In this document: positions 41,547 to 50,532 of the stretch, piece by piece
Layout of the letters: every line of letters begins with the position of its first letter
How positions within the stretch are numbered: the first letter of the stretch is position 1
Source: Hyphococcus aureus
Lineage (GTDB): Bacteria; Pseudomonadota; Alphaproteobacteria; Caulobacterales; Parvularculaceae
DNA length: 64,000 nucleotides
Assembly (NCBI RefSeq): GCF_042643165.1
Contig: NZ_JBHRSH010000002.1
Span: forward strand, 682,001 to 746,000
Reading direction: 5' to 3'
Translations under genes and position numbers: made by a program
Notes under the pieces: generated by a model
What the model saw: only the letters and a program-made list of their open reading frames with translations
What the model was told of the DNA's origin: nothing
The model's database searches: none

Positions 41547-42089
41547 TCAATCATTTTCTGCAGATGAGACGGCCAGACGGCTGCTGTCGAGATTATTTGC
41601 GATGAAGTCGTTGTCCACTGCAGCTACGATAGGGCCAGCGACTTCGATCATAGGGGTGCCGTCCCATCCCGCCATCTGATTGCGCCACCAGTTCTTGGCG
41701 AAATTGCTGCCGAAATAATACGGGGCCGAATTTTGGATGTGCCGTTTTACGCGTTCACGGGAAGCAAGGCCCACCGCCTCCATCTGAAACATATTATCCC
41801 ATTGCAGCATGATCGAGACCAAATGGGATTCAACGATCCGGATCTCAGCATCGCTCATATTTTCTGGCGCGCGGATGGATTTGGTCCATGCAGCCGCCGC
41901 CGCGGGCGACGCAAGGCTGAGTTCAATTGAAGCAAGTCGGTCGTTTTTCTCCGCCTCCATCGCCGCCCTCGTAAGGGATGCGTTCTGGCGCAATTCGATA
42001 ATGAGTATAAGCAACCCGATCACGACGCCGATATTCGCGGCGAGTGTCAGCCAACGATTGACGTGTTCGAATTTCTTTTCCGCCGCCAT
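41547..42089 (-). CDS. Small membrane protein of unknown function
   Basis: 180 aa. One membrane helix at about 14-32 (TLAANIGVVIGLLILIIEL), followed by RQNASLTRAAMEAEKNDR and a helical soluble domain. The general layout (short N-terminal helix plus NAS/T-rich helical domain) resembles the DUF6090-like proteins nearby but the sequence is different. No family recognised. It lies 58 bases after gatB and 135 before the M20 peptidase. Confidence 0.7.
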   Translation of the reverse strand: MAAEKKFEHVNRWLTLAANIGVVIGLLILIIELRQNASLTRAAMEAEKNDRLASIELSLASPAAAAAWTKSIRAPENMSDAEIRIVESHLVSIMLQWDNMFQMEAVGLASRERVKRHIQNSAPYYFGSNFAKNWWRNQMAGWDGTPMIEVAGPIVAAVDNDFIANNLDSSRLAVSSAEND

Positions 42090-42147
42090 GCTTTTCCTTA
42101 CAGCCGCGCCACGCCGGAGAGCAGCAATTTGCGCGGGCGATGTCGCA

Positions 42148-43653
42148 TTACTCGACGCCGAGTTTCTTCTTCAAAAGCTCGTTCACCGCTTGCGGGTTCG
42201 CCTTGCCGTCGGTCTTCTGCATCACTTGGCCTACAAACCAGCCCATGGTCTTCGGCTTTTCTTTGACCTGCTCGACCTGTTTCGGGTTGGCGGCCATGAT
42301 CTCGTCGATGACGGCCTCAATCGCGCCTGTGTCGGTGACCTGTTTCAGGCCGCGCTTTTCGACAATCTCCGCAGGCGATCCCGTTTCCTCGCCCTCAAAC
42401 ATCAGCCCAAAGACATCCTTGGCGATCTTGCCGGAGATGGTGTTGTCCTTGATCAGGCCGATCAGCTCACCCAGTTGCGCAGCGGAAACCGGGCTTTCCT
42501 CAATTTCCTTGCCCGCCTTGTTGAGCGCGCCGAAGAGATCGCCTGTCACCCAGTTGGACGCGAGCTTGCCGTCGCCACACTTTGCGACTTCTTCAAAATA
42601 GGCGGCGCTCGCCTTGTCCGCTGCGAGTACGGAAGCGTCATACGGCGACAGTCCGTAATCGGAAATGAAGCGGTGCTTCTTGGCGTCGGGAAGTTCGGGC
42701 AGGCTTGCCTTGATCTCATCGACCCAGGCCTGCTCGAATTCCAGCGGCAATAAATCCGGGTCCGGAAAATAGCGATAGTCATGGGCGTCTTCTTTTGAGC
42801 GCATGGTCCGCGTCGTTCCGGACTTCACATCAAAGAGGCGCGTTTCCTGATCGATCTCGCCGCCGCCTTCGAGAACCTCGATCTGGCGGCGCGCTTCATA
42901 ATCGATCACCTGACGCACATAGCGCAAGGAGTTTACGTTCTTGGTTTCCGTCCGTGTGCCGAGATAGCTGAAGTCGCCGGTCTCGCGGAACTTGTCGTAA
43001 TTGCCGGCGCGACAGACGGAGACGTTGACGTCGGCGCGCATGGAGCCTTCCTCCATATTGCCGTCGCATGTCCCGAGGTAACGCACGATGGAGCGCAGTT
43101 TGGAGAAATAGGCCGCGCCCTCTTCCGCCGTGCGCATCTCCGGCTTGGAGACAATCTCCATCAGCGCGACGCCGGACCGGTTGAGGTCGACATATGACTC
43201 CTTCGGCGCGAGATCGTGGATCGACTTGCCGGCGTCCTGCTCCAGATGCAGACGCTCAATCCCTACATTGATAGTCTCGCCACCTTCAAGCTCCACCTCG
43301 ATCTCGCCCTCGCCGACGATCGGATCTTTATATTGCGAGATCTGATAGCCCTGCGGCAAGTCGGGGTAGAAATAGTTCTTCCGGTCAAAGCGCGACCAGG
43401 TGTTGATCTTGGCGTTGAGGCCGAGCCCGGTGCGGATCGCCTGCTCCACGCAATATTTGTTAATGACCGGGAGCATGCCCGGCATGGCGGCGTCGACGAG
43501 CGAGACATTCTCGTTCGGGCCCGCGCCATATTCAGCGGAGGACCCGGAAAACAGCTTCGACTTCGAGGAGACCTGCGCATGGACCTCGAGCCCGATCACG
43601 ACCTCCCAGTCGCCGGTTGACCCTTGCAGCAGTTTTTTCGGCTCCGCGCCCAT
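42148..43653 (-). CDS. gatB: Asp/Glu-tRNA amidotransferase subunit GatB
   Basis: 501 aa. GatB signatures are VVIGLEVHAQV, SLVDAAMPGMLPVIN, KNYFYPDLPQGYQIS and VDLNRSGVALMEIVS. The C-terminal YqeY-like tail is present. With GatC and GatA it converts misacylated Glu-tRNAGln or Asp-tRNAAsn to the amide form in the cytosol. The gene is not next to gatCA: a hydrolase, a desaturase and a membrane-protein gene lie between (43739-46034). Confidence 0.97.
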   Translation of the reverse strand: MGAEPKKLLQGSTGDWEVVIGLEVHAQVSSKSKLFSGSSAEYGAGPNENVSLVDAAMPGMLPVINKYCVEQAIRTGLGLNAKINTWSRFDRKNYFYPDLPQGYQISQYKDPIVGEGEIEVELEGGETINVGIERLHLEQDAGKSIHDLAPKESYVDLNRSGVALMEIVSKPEMRTAEEGAAYFSKLRSIVRYLGTCDGNMEEGSMRADVNVSVCRAGNYDKFRETGDFSYLGTRTETKNVNSLRYVRQVIDYEARRQIEVLEGGGEIDQETRLFDVKSGTTRTMRSKEDAHDYRYFPDPDLLPLEFEQAWVDEIKASLPELPDAKKHRFISDYGLSPYDASVLAADKASAAYFEEVAKCGDGKLASNWVTGDLFGALNKAGKEIEESPVSAAQLGELIGLIKDNTISGKIAKDVFGLMFEGEETGSPAEIVEKRGLKQVTDTGAIEAVIDEIMAANPKQVEQVKEKPKTMGWFVGQVMQKTDGKANPQAVNELLKKKLGVE

Positions 43654-43738
43654 TGTCGTCCTCGTCGTTCAAAACAGATTTCTGCGGTTTTGCCCGCTGT
43701 CTTGGAGACTTGCAAGCCGCCCAGAGCCCTCGAACGGC

Positions 43739-44491
43739 CTAGCCGGCCTCCGCCCGCTCAATAACCCGCTGGACCGAGCGATGCAGCCGCCGGGGATATT
43801 GCAGCTCAAGGTAGTGCGTGCCGCCGGGAATGATCTCGAGCGCGGATCGCTGCTTCGGCAAGACCCGCATCAGCTTTTCGGCGTTGGACTTGGGCACCAG
43901 CGCGTCGAAGTCGCCGTGCACGACCTCCACTGGCGCTTCGATCTTCGAGACCTGTTCCAGCAGCGGGCCGATCTGCGCACGCCGCGCCGTGATCTCCTTG
44001 CGGACTTTCATCCAGCGGTTCGGCACATAAGGCTCGATGCCGTTAACGCTGCCGATCTTTTCCAGTTGGAGGGCGTAATCATGAGGCTCATCAATCAGCG
44101 CGGCTACAGTGACGACGCCTTTCACCGCCTCCGGATGATCGAGCGCGGCTTTCAACGCCAGCTCCCCGCCATAGGAAACACCAAGCGTGATAATCTTCTT
44201 GTCGCCGAACTCACCGCCTGGAAGGAACGGCTTCGCCGCCGCCACCTGCTCCTCGAAATCGGTATAGACGCCGCTATGGCCCCGCCCGAAACCGGGGCGC
44301 GAGAGCACAACCATGTCGAGCCCGGCGGGCGCGGTGCGCAACAGGCGCGTGAAAAGCAGCTTGTTGCAGGGGCTGCCCGGAAAGACGATCACCCGCCAAT
44401 CGCCCTCGCCCGGCCGATGAAAGGCGTCGCTCTCAAGCGGCGCCGAGAGCGGCGCAGTGTAGGCGATTTCGCGAAATGACGATCCAAACAC
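43739..44491 (-). CDS. Alpha/beta hydrolase
   Basis: About 250 aa. It has the nucleophile elbow G-V-S-Y-G-G (IITLGVSYGGELAL), an Asp in HGDFDALVP and a late His in GTHYLELQYP, so a serine hydrolase triad. The N terminus is uncertain: the GTG at 44491 has GGAC about 12 bases upstream, while a TTG at 44578 would add 29 odd residues. No signal peptide. Substrate unknown. It lies between gatB and a divergent desaturase, in the group of genes that split the gat locus. Confidence 0.8.
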   Translation of the reverse strand: MFGSSFREIAYTAPLSAPLESDAFHRPGEGDWRVIVFPGSPCNKLLFTRLLRTAPAGLDMVVLSRPGFGRGHSGVYTDFEEQVAAAKPFLPGGEFGDKKIITLGVSYGGELALKAALDHPEAVKGVVTVAALIDEPHDYALQLEKIGSVNGIEPYVPNRWMKVRKEITARRAQIGPLLEQVSKIEAPVEVVHGDFDALVPKSNAEKLMRVLPKQRSALEIIPGGTHYLELQYPRRLHRSVQRVIERAEAG

Positions 44492-44625
44492 GAGGGGTCT
44501 GTCCTTTGGGTTGTGACACTCTAACAGCCTCCTGCAATTGCAGGAAAGCGCCTTATCGCCTTGAGGCAGCTCAAACAATCAGGCAAAGTCTAAAGCTATA
44601 TGGGGGAGTGCATTGGAGATACCAG

Positions 44626-45543
44626 ATGACCAGCGCAGTCCAGACGATCGCCGCCGCTGACGCCGTTTCTCAGCCGCAAGCCGCTAATCTCGCGGAATTG
44701 AAAGCCTTTGCGCTCGAGCACCGCAAAGGCGTGTGCTGGCGCACCCTGGTCTTCGGCACGCTGGCGCAGGTGATTATCTTTACGACCACCTATTTCGCGG
44801 TCATCGGCGTCGTGCCGCTCTGGGCCGGCTTCCTCATCAATTCCTTCTGGATGATCCAGGGCTACACCCCCGCCCATGAAGGCGTGCACAAAAACATTCA
44901 TGGCAAGGACAAGCGGTTTCACTGGCTCAACTATTTCTATGGCGTGGTGAATATCGGCTACGGCTTTCATTCCTACACCATGCATGAACACAACCACCGC
45001 ATTCACCATCAATACGCAAACGATCCCGAGCGCGACCCGGAGCATTTCGTCGCCCGCGCGAAGACATTCCCCGAAGGCGTCTTGCGCTGTTATCTCTATT
45101 ACTTCACCGCGACGATCCACGGCATCCGCAATGCGAAATATCACCCGCGCCCGACCCGCTATCTGACGCGCATCGCGATTGAACTCGGCGTCGTTTTCGG
45201 CGTGCTCGCGATCATCGTCGCCGCCGGTTACGGCTGGCTGGCCCTGTGGCTGTGGGTGTTGCCCGCGCTCAACGCATGGGCGTTCAACGCCTATCGCTTC
45301 ATCTGGCTGCCGCATTACAAGGTCGCGGATGAACGCGACGACATCAAAGTCTCACGCGTGATGGTGACGGATAAAAGCCTTGGCGGACGCGCCCTCGCCT
45401 GGCTCTTTAACTTCCATAATTATCACGAGATCCATCATCTTTATCCTTATGTGCCGTGGCATGCGCTGGAAAAAATTTATGATCGCGGACGCGACGTCCT
45501 GGCGCGCGAAGGCATGCGTTCAGATCCGGTGAATTATAAGTGA
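44626..45543 (+). CDS. Membrane fatty acid desaturase
   Basis: 305 aa. Three His boxes of the membrane desaturase family are present: HEGVHKNIH, HEHNHRIHH and NYHEIHHLYP. They sit around four or so hydrophobic segments (FGTLAQVIIFTTTYFAVIGV and others). It binds a di-iron centre and introduces a double bond into an acyl chain or carotenoid-like lipid; regioselectivity cannot be read. The start is the ATG at 44626 with GGAG 9 bases before; an upstream Met at 44476 would lie inside the divergent hydrolase gene. The stop overlaps the opposite-strand gene end by 10 bases. Confidence 0.9.
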   Translation: MTSAVQTIAAADAVSQPQAANLAELKAFALEHRKGVCWRTLVFGTLAQVIIFTTTYFAVIGVVPLWAGFLINSFWMIQGYTPAHEGVHKNIHGKDKRFHWLNYFYGVVNIGYGFHSYTMHEHNHRIHHQYANDPERDPEHFVARAKTFPEGVLRCYLYYFTATIHGIRNAKYHPRPTRYLTRIAIELGVVFGVLAIIVAAGYGWLALWLWVLPALNAWAFNAYRFIWLPHYKVADERDDIKVSRVMVTDKSLGGRALAWLFNFHNYHEIHHLYPYVPWHALEKIYDRGRDVLAREGMRSDPVNYK

Positions 45544-46034
45544 TTATTCTCTTCCCCCGCTTGCGGGGGAAGTACCGGCGAAGCCGGGGATGGGGGCAAC
45601 TCCCTCCGCATCCTTGCGCTCCTTATTTTTGCAAGGTGTGGGGGCATAGTTCCCTTTCCACATAAATATTCAACTGTTTTGCTAAGCTCTGCCTGTACCA
45701 ATTCGCGTTTCGCCATACGAATGGGATCACTCGAAATATCGTCGAGTTCGAGCTTAGCCACCTTTTCATTTTGATATTGATATATCGCCTGTATTACGGT
45801 CTTGTAGCTTCTGTAATTTCTCAATTCAAACGCAGCAGCAAGTTGGGTAAAAAGGGGCTCGTCACCGGCTGCATTATTATAACGACTTATCAAGTCCATG
45901 AATTTTTCGTACTTTTTTTGTCTATAACTTTCACGCTGATTCAAAACATGAACGACTGCAGCCCACGCCAAAGCTGCGAATGGAATTATTAGCCCTGCCC
46001 AAGCAATCCAATCTTGCCATGTGGCTGGCGTCAT
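45534..46034 (-). CDS. Membrane protein of unknown function in AT-richer patch
   Basis: 166 aa from the ATG at 46034. One membrane helix is at about 9-30 (WIAWAGLIIPFAALAWAAVV), then a helical domain NQRESYRQKKYEKFMDLISR and ELVQAELSKTVEYL. The last ~35 residues (ELPPSPASPVLPPQAGE) are read through a repeat element with two hairpins (45552-45587). The DNA from 45650 to 46010 is visibly A/T-richer than its neighbours. Its start overlaps the gatA stop (TGATG), so it is coupled to gatA. Family unknown. Confidence 0.6.
   Translation of the reverse strand: MTPATWQDWIAWAGLIIPFAALAWAAVVHVLNQRESYRQKKYEKFMDLISRYNNAAGDEPLFTQLAAAFELRNYRSYKTVIQAIYQYQNEKVAKLELDDISSDPIRMAKRELVQAELSKTVEYLCGKGTMPPHLAKIRSARMRRELPPSPASPVLPPQAGEENNHL
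45552..45587. repeat. REP-like element with two hairpins
   Basis: Two adjacent inverted repeats, TTCCCCCGC/GCGGGGGAA at 45552-45571 and CCGGC/GCCGG at 45575-45587, followed by ATGGGGGCAACTCCCT. The layout resembles the tandem-hairpin intergenic repeats common in alphaproteobacterial genomes. It lies at the convergent junction of the desaturase and the membrane-protein gene and supplies the end of the latter. Confidence 0.6.
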
Positions 46035-47512
46035 CAACCCCACCACTCTTTCGGGCGTTTATTGGCGCCGGCCGCCTGTTCAAGCGCATACATGCCCTTG
46101 AACATGGTCTCTTCGTCGAAGGGTTTCGCGAGCAACTGAAGACCGAGCGGCAGGCCCTGCTTGTCATAGCCCGCGGGCACTGACGCGCCCGGGAGCCCCG
46201 CAAGGTTCGCCGTCACGGTGAAGACGTCGTTCAGATACATCTGCACCGGATCGGCAGTTTTCTCGCCGAGGCCGAATGCGGCTGACGGCGCCGACGGCGT
46301 CAGAATCAAATCCACCTTTGAAAAGGCATCGGTGAACTCGTCGAAGATTTTCTTCCGCACCTTCTGCGCGCGCAAATAATAGGCGTCGTAATAACCGGCG
46401 GAGAGAACATAAGTGCCGATCAGGATGCGGCGCTTCACCTCATCGCCGAACCCTTCGGCGCGGGTGTTCTCATACATCGAGGTGATGTCGGTGAAATCTC
46501 TCGAGCGAAGTCCGAATTTAACACCGTCATACCGCGCGAGATTGGATGAGGCTTCCGCCGGCGCGACGATGTAATAAACCGGCAGCGCGTATTTCGTCAG
46601 CGGCAGGGAGATGTCGACAATCTCGCAGCCTGCGTCTTTCATCCACGCAATGCCCTGTTGCCAGAGCTTTTCGATTTCCTCCGGCATGCCGTCAATGCGG
46701 TATTCTTTCGGTACGCCAATTTTAAGACCCTTCAGGGACTGGCCCAGCACTGCTTCATAATCCGGCACCGGACGATTGATGCAGGTGGAATCTTTCGGGT
46801 CGTGGCCCGCCATGGACTTCAACATGATCGCCGCGTCGCGGACATCCTGCGTGATCGGTCCCGCCTGATCGAGCGAGGACGCAAAAGCGACAACGCCCCA
46901 GCGCGACACGCGCCCGTAAGTCGGTTTCACGCCGACCGTGTTGGTCAATGACGCAGGCTGACGGATCGACCCGCCCGTATCCGTCGCAGTCGCCGCCGCA
47001 CAAAGCCGCGCCGCCACTGATGTTGACGATCCGCCGGAAGACCCGCCGGGCGTCAGGGGCGTGTCATCGCCGTCACGACGCCACGGATTGATAACATTGC
47101 CGTAGAAACTGGTCTCGTTGGAGGAGCCCATGGCGAATTCATCGAGATTGAGCTTGCCGAGCATCACCGCGCCGTCGCGCCAGAGATGGCTCGTCACTGT
47201 CGATTCATAACGCGGATGAAAACCGTCGAGGATATGCGACGCGGCGGTCGTCAGCGTTCCCTCCGTACAGAACAGATCCTTGATGCCCAGCGGCACGCCT
47301 TCGAGATCGCCGCCCACGCCCTTGGCGAGTTGCGCATCGGAGGCTTTCGCCATCTCGCGGGCCTTGTCAGCCGTCACAGTAATGAAGGCGTTCAGCGCTT
47401 TCGCTTTCTCGATGCGCGACAGATAAGCGTCGGTCGCCTCAAGTGAGGTCACTTCTTTTTTCTTCAGCGCATCGCGAAGTTGCGCGAGAGTAAGGTCAGC
47501 GGGGTTTGACAT
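46034..47512 (-). CDS. gatA: Asp/Glu-tRNA amidotransferase subunit GatA
   Basis: 492 aa. It is an amidase signature protein with the Ser-cisSer-Lys site: LTPGGSSGGSSTSVAA, DTGGSIRQPAS and the Lys in PLGIKDLFC. It hydrolyses glutamine and passes ammonia to GatB. It overlaps the gatC stop (TAATG) by one base. Confidence 0.98.
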   Translation of the reverse strand: MSNPADLTLAQLRDALKKKEVTSLEATDAYLSRIEKAKALNAFITVTADKAREMAKASDAQLAKGVGGDLEGVPLGIKDLFCTEGTLTTAASHILDGFHPRYESTVTSHLWRDGAVMLGKLNLDEFAMGSSNETSFYGNVINPWRRDGDDTPLTPGGSSGGSSTSVAARLCAAATATDTGGSIRQPASLTNTVGVKPTYGRVSRWGVVAFASSLDQAGPITQDVRDAAIMLKSMAGHDPKDSTCINRPVPDYEAVLGQSLKGLKIGVPKEYRIDGMPEEIEKLWQQGIAWMKDAGCEIVDISLPLTKYALPVYYIVAPAEASSNLARYDGVKFGLRSRDFTDITSMYENTRAEGFGDEVKRRILIGTYVLSAGYYDAYYLRAQKVRKKIFDEFTDAFSKVDLILTPSAPSAAFGLGEKTADPVQMYLNDVFTVTANLAGLPGASVPAGYDKQGLPLGLQLLAKPFDEETMFKGMYALEQAAGANKRPKEWWG

Positions 47513-47811
47513 TATTCAACCACCTTCGGCACCACGAAGAAGTGGTCTTCAGTTTTCGGCGCATTGGCGACGACGTTTTCGGGCTGGTGGCCGCCCGTGG
47601 GCCCGTCCTGCAACACGTCCTCGCGCATGGGAAGCTGGACATCGACGGTGGAGGCCATGGCCTCGACGCCCTCGACATCGACTTCGTTCAACTGCTCGAT
47701 CCAGCCCATAATGCCGGAAAGTTCTTTCGCCAGCGGCTCAAGGCGCTCTTCCGGTTCGGCGATGCGCGCCAGCTTGGCGACCTTGCGCACGGTGTCCTTA
47801 TCGATCGACAT
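47512..47811 (-). CDS. gatC: Asp/Glu-tRNA amidotransferase subunit GatC
   Basis: 99 aa, with the GatC pattern VRKVAKLARIAEPEE, ELSGIMGWIEQLNEVDVEGVEAM and the C-terminal ENVV.NAP-like end. It stabilises the GatA-GatB complex. It is the first gene of the gatCA transcript. The ATG at 47811 is preceded by AAGAGAG. Confidence 0.97.
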   Translation of the reverse strand: MSIDKDTVRKVAKLARIAEPEERLEPLAKELSGIMGWIEQLNEVDVEGVEAMASTVDVQLPMREDVLQDGPTGGHQPENVVANAPKTEDHFFVVPKVVE

Positions 47812-47850
47812 GCGGTCTCTCTTGAAATCCTGAAACGACGCCTGTGCCTA

Positions 47851-49191
47851 TCAACGCCCCCGCTCGCGCGCAAGACTTGCCGAGGAGGCGAATAGCCCAT
47901 CGATGGCCCGGGCGGGCTCGGCCAGCGGGGTCCGGGCGAAATCCTCCACCGCGTCGGCGAAATCCCGGTCGCCGGTTCGCTCGGCCACAAGGTCGTAGAA
48001 CATGTCCTCGGAATAGCCGTCATCCCCGGCCCGCTCTATGAAAACCCGCCAGAAATCCGCCGTGGTCTCCCCGTCAGCCCGGGAGACTGCAAGCGCAATC
48101 ACATGGCCGCAGGCGTAAAGCGCGCGGAAATCGCCTCTCGCCTTGGCGCCGTTGAGGGAGCCGGTCTCCAGCTCGCTGGCGCATTCGCGCCGCGCCGCGC
48201 GCTCATTGGCGGCGAAGGCGCCGCCGTCCCATTCCCCCAGCGCCACCATCACCTCCGCCGCGATAGCGTCAGCCGCGCCTTCATGAATCCATTCCGGCGC
48301 ATCCTCGACGCCGGGCCGCGCCGCCGCCTGCCACAGATGCACGGCCTCGTGGATAGTCGCATTCACGAAAATCCCGCGCGCCTTGTCGGACGGCTGCTTC
48401 CAGGCGGCGCCTTCCAGCGTGATCTGGAACTGCGCAGGAAGCGCGTCGCCCGCATAGCTGAGCCGGCCTTCGTCCCGGCCCAACGGCGCGGCGAGAAAAA
48501 GATTTGGCTTCGTCTCCGGTGAGAACCCGAACAGCGTCGCAAGCTTGTCAAAGCTCGCCGGGACAAGCGTGTTGAACTCATCGACGATCCAGCGCGGGGC
48601 GTCAGGGTCGATCAGCGCCATCACATGATCGGTCTCCACCGGATCGAGCGGACCCATATAAACAAAGGCCGGATGCGCCATGGGGCTACGCCAGTCGGAA
48701 AGCGCAGGCTCGTTGGCGCCGAACGTCACCACATGGCCGCCCTCAGCCGGGGTGAAATCGAAAGTCGCGTTAACCCGGCCACCCTTCCCGGTCATGGGCC
48801 AGAAATGGCCGGTAAAGATCAGCGCCCCGCCCGCGCCGTAGCGCGCCGTCGGCTGATACTCTTTGGGAATGCGCACGAGATCCGGTTTCGCGGTCAGTTC
48901 GAGGTCGGAAAACTTCTTGCCGTCCGTGCGGACGATCCGGTCCTCATCCTCAAGCCGCACAAGCTTGAAGCCGGGCGTCGCAATCTCCCAACGCCGCTCG
49001 CGATAACCGCCGGCGACGCTTTCAAAGATCATCTCCCGGCGGGGTTTGCGCCATTCATACTGAACAGAAAGCTCAGCCCCGTCCGCCTGACGAATGTAAA
49101 TGCGCAGATCAGGCGCCGATTTTCCAAAAGGCGCGGCGAAAGCGGCGAGCGACAGCCCCGCCAGCACCGCGAAAAGAACAATCCAACGCAT
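47851..49191 (-). CDS. Secreted zinc metallopeptidase, peptidase-MA-like
   Basis: 446 aa. The signal peptide ends near AFAA-PF. The beta-rich N-terminal part binds no recognised ligand. HEAVH at residues 281-285 and Glu304 in WIHEGAAD have gluzincin spacing (HExxH then E about 20 later), as in the peptidase-MA fold. No C-terminal helical anchor is seen. The substrate is unknown. It is divergent from ruvX with only 38 bases between starts. Confidence 0.7.
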   Translation of the reverse strand: MRWIVLFAVLAGLSLAAFAAPFGKSAPDLRIYIRQADGAELSVQYEWRKPRREMIFESVAGGYRERRWEIATPGFKLVRLEDEDRIVRTDGKKFSDLELTAKPDLVRIPKEYQPTARYGAGGALIFTGHFWPMTGKGGRVNATFDFTPAEGGHVVTFGANEPALSDWRSPMAHPAFVYMGPLDPVETDHVMALIDPDAPRWIVDEFNTLVPASFDKLATLFGFSPETKPNLFLAAPLGRDEGRLSYAGDALPAQFQITLEGAAWKQPSDKARGIFVNATIHEAVHLWQAAARPGVEDAPEWIHEGAADAIAAEVMVALGEWDGGAFAANERAARRECASELETGSLNGAKARGDFRALYACGHVIALAVSRADGETTADFWRVFIERAGDDGYSEDMFYDLVAERTGDRDFADAVEDFARTPLAEPARAIDGLFASSASLARERGR

Positions 49192-49229
49192 TAACGACCT
49201 GACTTGACCAAGCCTGTTACTATGCCCCC

Positions 49230-49697
49230 ATGAACAATGAATTTGAACAGGCCGCCGCCGCCTTTGGCGCGCGGGGCGCACTTTTCGGCCTCGATCTCGG
49301 CGAAAAAACCATCGGCGTCGCCGTCTGCGACCCCGACCGCATGGTAGCGACCCCCGTGGAAACCGTCCGCCGCAAGAAATTTACCCTGGATGCAGAGCGC
49401 CTCGCGGCGCTGGCTTCTGAACGCAAGATCACCGGGATCATCATCGGCCTGCCGCTGAATATGGACGGGACCGAGGGGCCCAGCGCCCAGCGCGCCCGCG
49501 CCTTCGCCCGCAATTTGCCCAAGGCCCTCGATCTTCCCGTCGCCTTCTGGGACGAACGCCTTTCCACCGCCGCCATGGAGCGCGACCTGATCGCCATGGA
49601 CACGAGCCGGGCGAAACGAGCCGAAAAGATCGACGAAATGGCTGCGACCTTTATACTGCAAGGCGCTATCGACCGCCTGAGGGGGCTTACGAAATGA
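49230..49697 (+). CDS. ruvX: Putative Holliday junction resolvase RuvX (YqgF)
   Basis: 155 aa. RNase-H-like fold with the acidic residues of the family: GLDLGEKTIGVAV (Asp), GLPLNMDGTEGP and the DERLST block. It is implicated in rRNA maturation and/or Holliday junction cleavage. Start ATG at 49230. It overlaps the next gene by four bases. Confidence 0.96.
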   Translation: MNNEFEQAAAAFGARGALFGLDLGEKTIGVAVCDPDRMVATPVETVRRKKFTLDAERLAALASERKITGIIIGLPLNMDGTEGPSAQRARAFARNLPKALDLPVAFWDERLSTAAMERDLIAMDTSRAKRAEKIDEMAATFILQGAIDRLRGLTK

Positions 49698-50059
49698 AAA
49701 TAAGAACCATGCGCCACCTAATCATGGGTCTTCTGACCGGGACCGGCGTGTTTCACCTCCTTGTTGCCTTTCTGAATGCGGCGCCGGGCCTTGGTTTGCC
49801 GCTTGCGGGGTTCGGCTTTCTTTTCGTCGTCATCGGCTTTTTCGTGCGCAACGACACCAATGACGGATCGAAGTCCCATAGCCGCAACGCCATCATCGCA
49901 GCGATCGCCGCCTGTTCGGCCGGGCTCATCCTGGGCGGGCGTGCCTATTTCACAAATGGCCATCCGCCGGCGCTGATCTTGATGTTCGCCATCGATATCG
50001 CGGTGATTGTGCTCGGCGTTATGTGGCTGTTGAAAGTCGCCGCGAAACGCCGCCGCTGA
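49694..50059 (+). CDS. Small multi-pass membrane protein
   Basis: 121 aa with four probable membrane helices (about 9-31, 35-50, 65-82 and 92-113), short loops and a basic C terminus KVAAKRRR. It overlaps the ruvX stop as ATGA. No recognised family. The operon position after ruvX may be incidental. Confidence 0.6.
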   Translation: MKIRTMRHLIMGLLTGTGVFHLLVAFLNAAPGLGLPLAGFGFLFVVIGFFVRNDTNDGSKSHSRNAIIAAIAACSAGLILGGRAYFTNGHPPALILMFAIDIAVIVLGVMWLLKVAAKRRR

Positions 50060-50082
50060 AAATCAACGTCCGAAACGGCGAG

Positions 50083-50391
50083 CTAGAGCTGCGGCAATGG
50101 ATTTTTGACCAGCTCCGGGACAAGCTCGCGACCGAAATAATTGGAGAACCACGCGACGGCGAGCGCCATGCCGAGAATGACAATCCATTGCATGAGCGTG
50201 CCGAAGACGCTGGTGGGCTTCGGCGCCAAATCGCGGTTCGCCGGATCGACGAGAGACACAGCGGTTAATAGCGCCAAAACCAGCGCGCCCGGCAGCACCC
50301 ACCAGAGCGGCCCCTTGATCACGCCCGAATAGACTTCGAGCAGAACGACTGCATAAGCCGTCAATGCCGATAAAATCCTGACGCCAAACAT
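50083..50391 (-). CDS. Small membrane protein of unknown function
   Basis: 102 aa from the ATG at 50391 with GGGAGGGGA upstream; an in-frame ATG at 50418 would be further out. Three hydrophobic segments (about 5-20, 28-47 and 66-84). No recognised family. It converges with the protein at 49694 and is divergent from pyrB. Confidence 0.6.
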   Translation of the reverse strand: MFGVRILSALTAYAVVLLEVYSGVIKGPLWWVLPGALVLALLTAVSLVDPANRDLAPKPTSVFGTLMQWIVILGMALAVAWFSNYFGRELVPELVKNPLPQL

Positions 50392-50532
50392 TGCTTCCCC
50401 TCCCATGAGGCCGCCCACCCTGATTCATACCCGACCGGGGACGGCGAATCCACTATCGCTTGCGGGCTCAGCATCCGCCGGGAAAACCCCTTATTGCGGA
50501 TCGCCGCGCAAGGCGCTAATGCTCCGGTTTTA

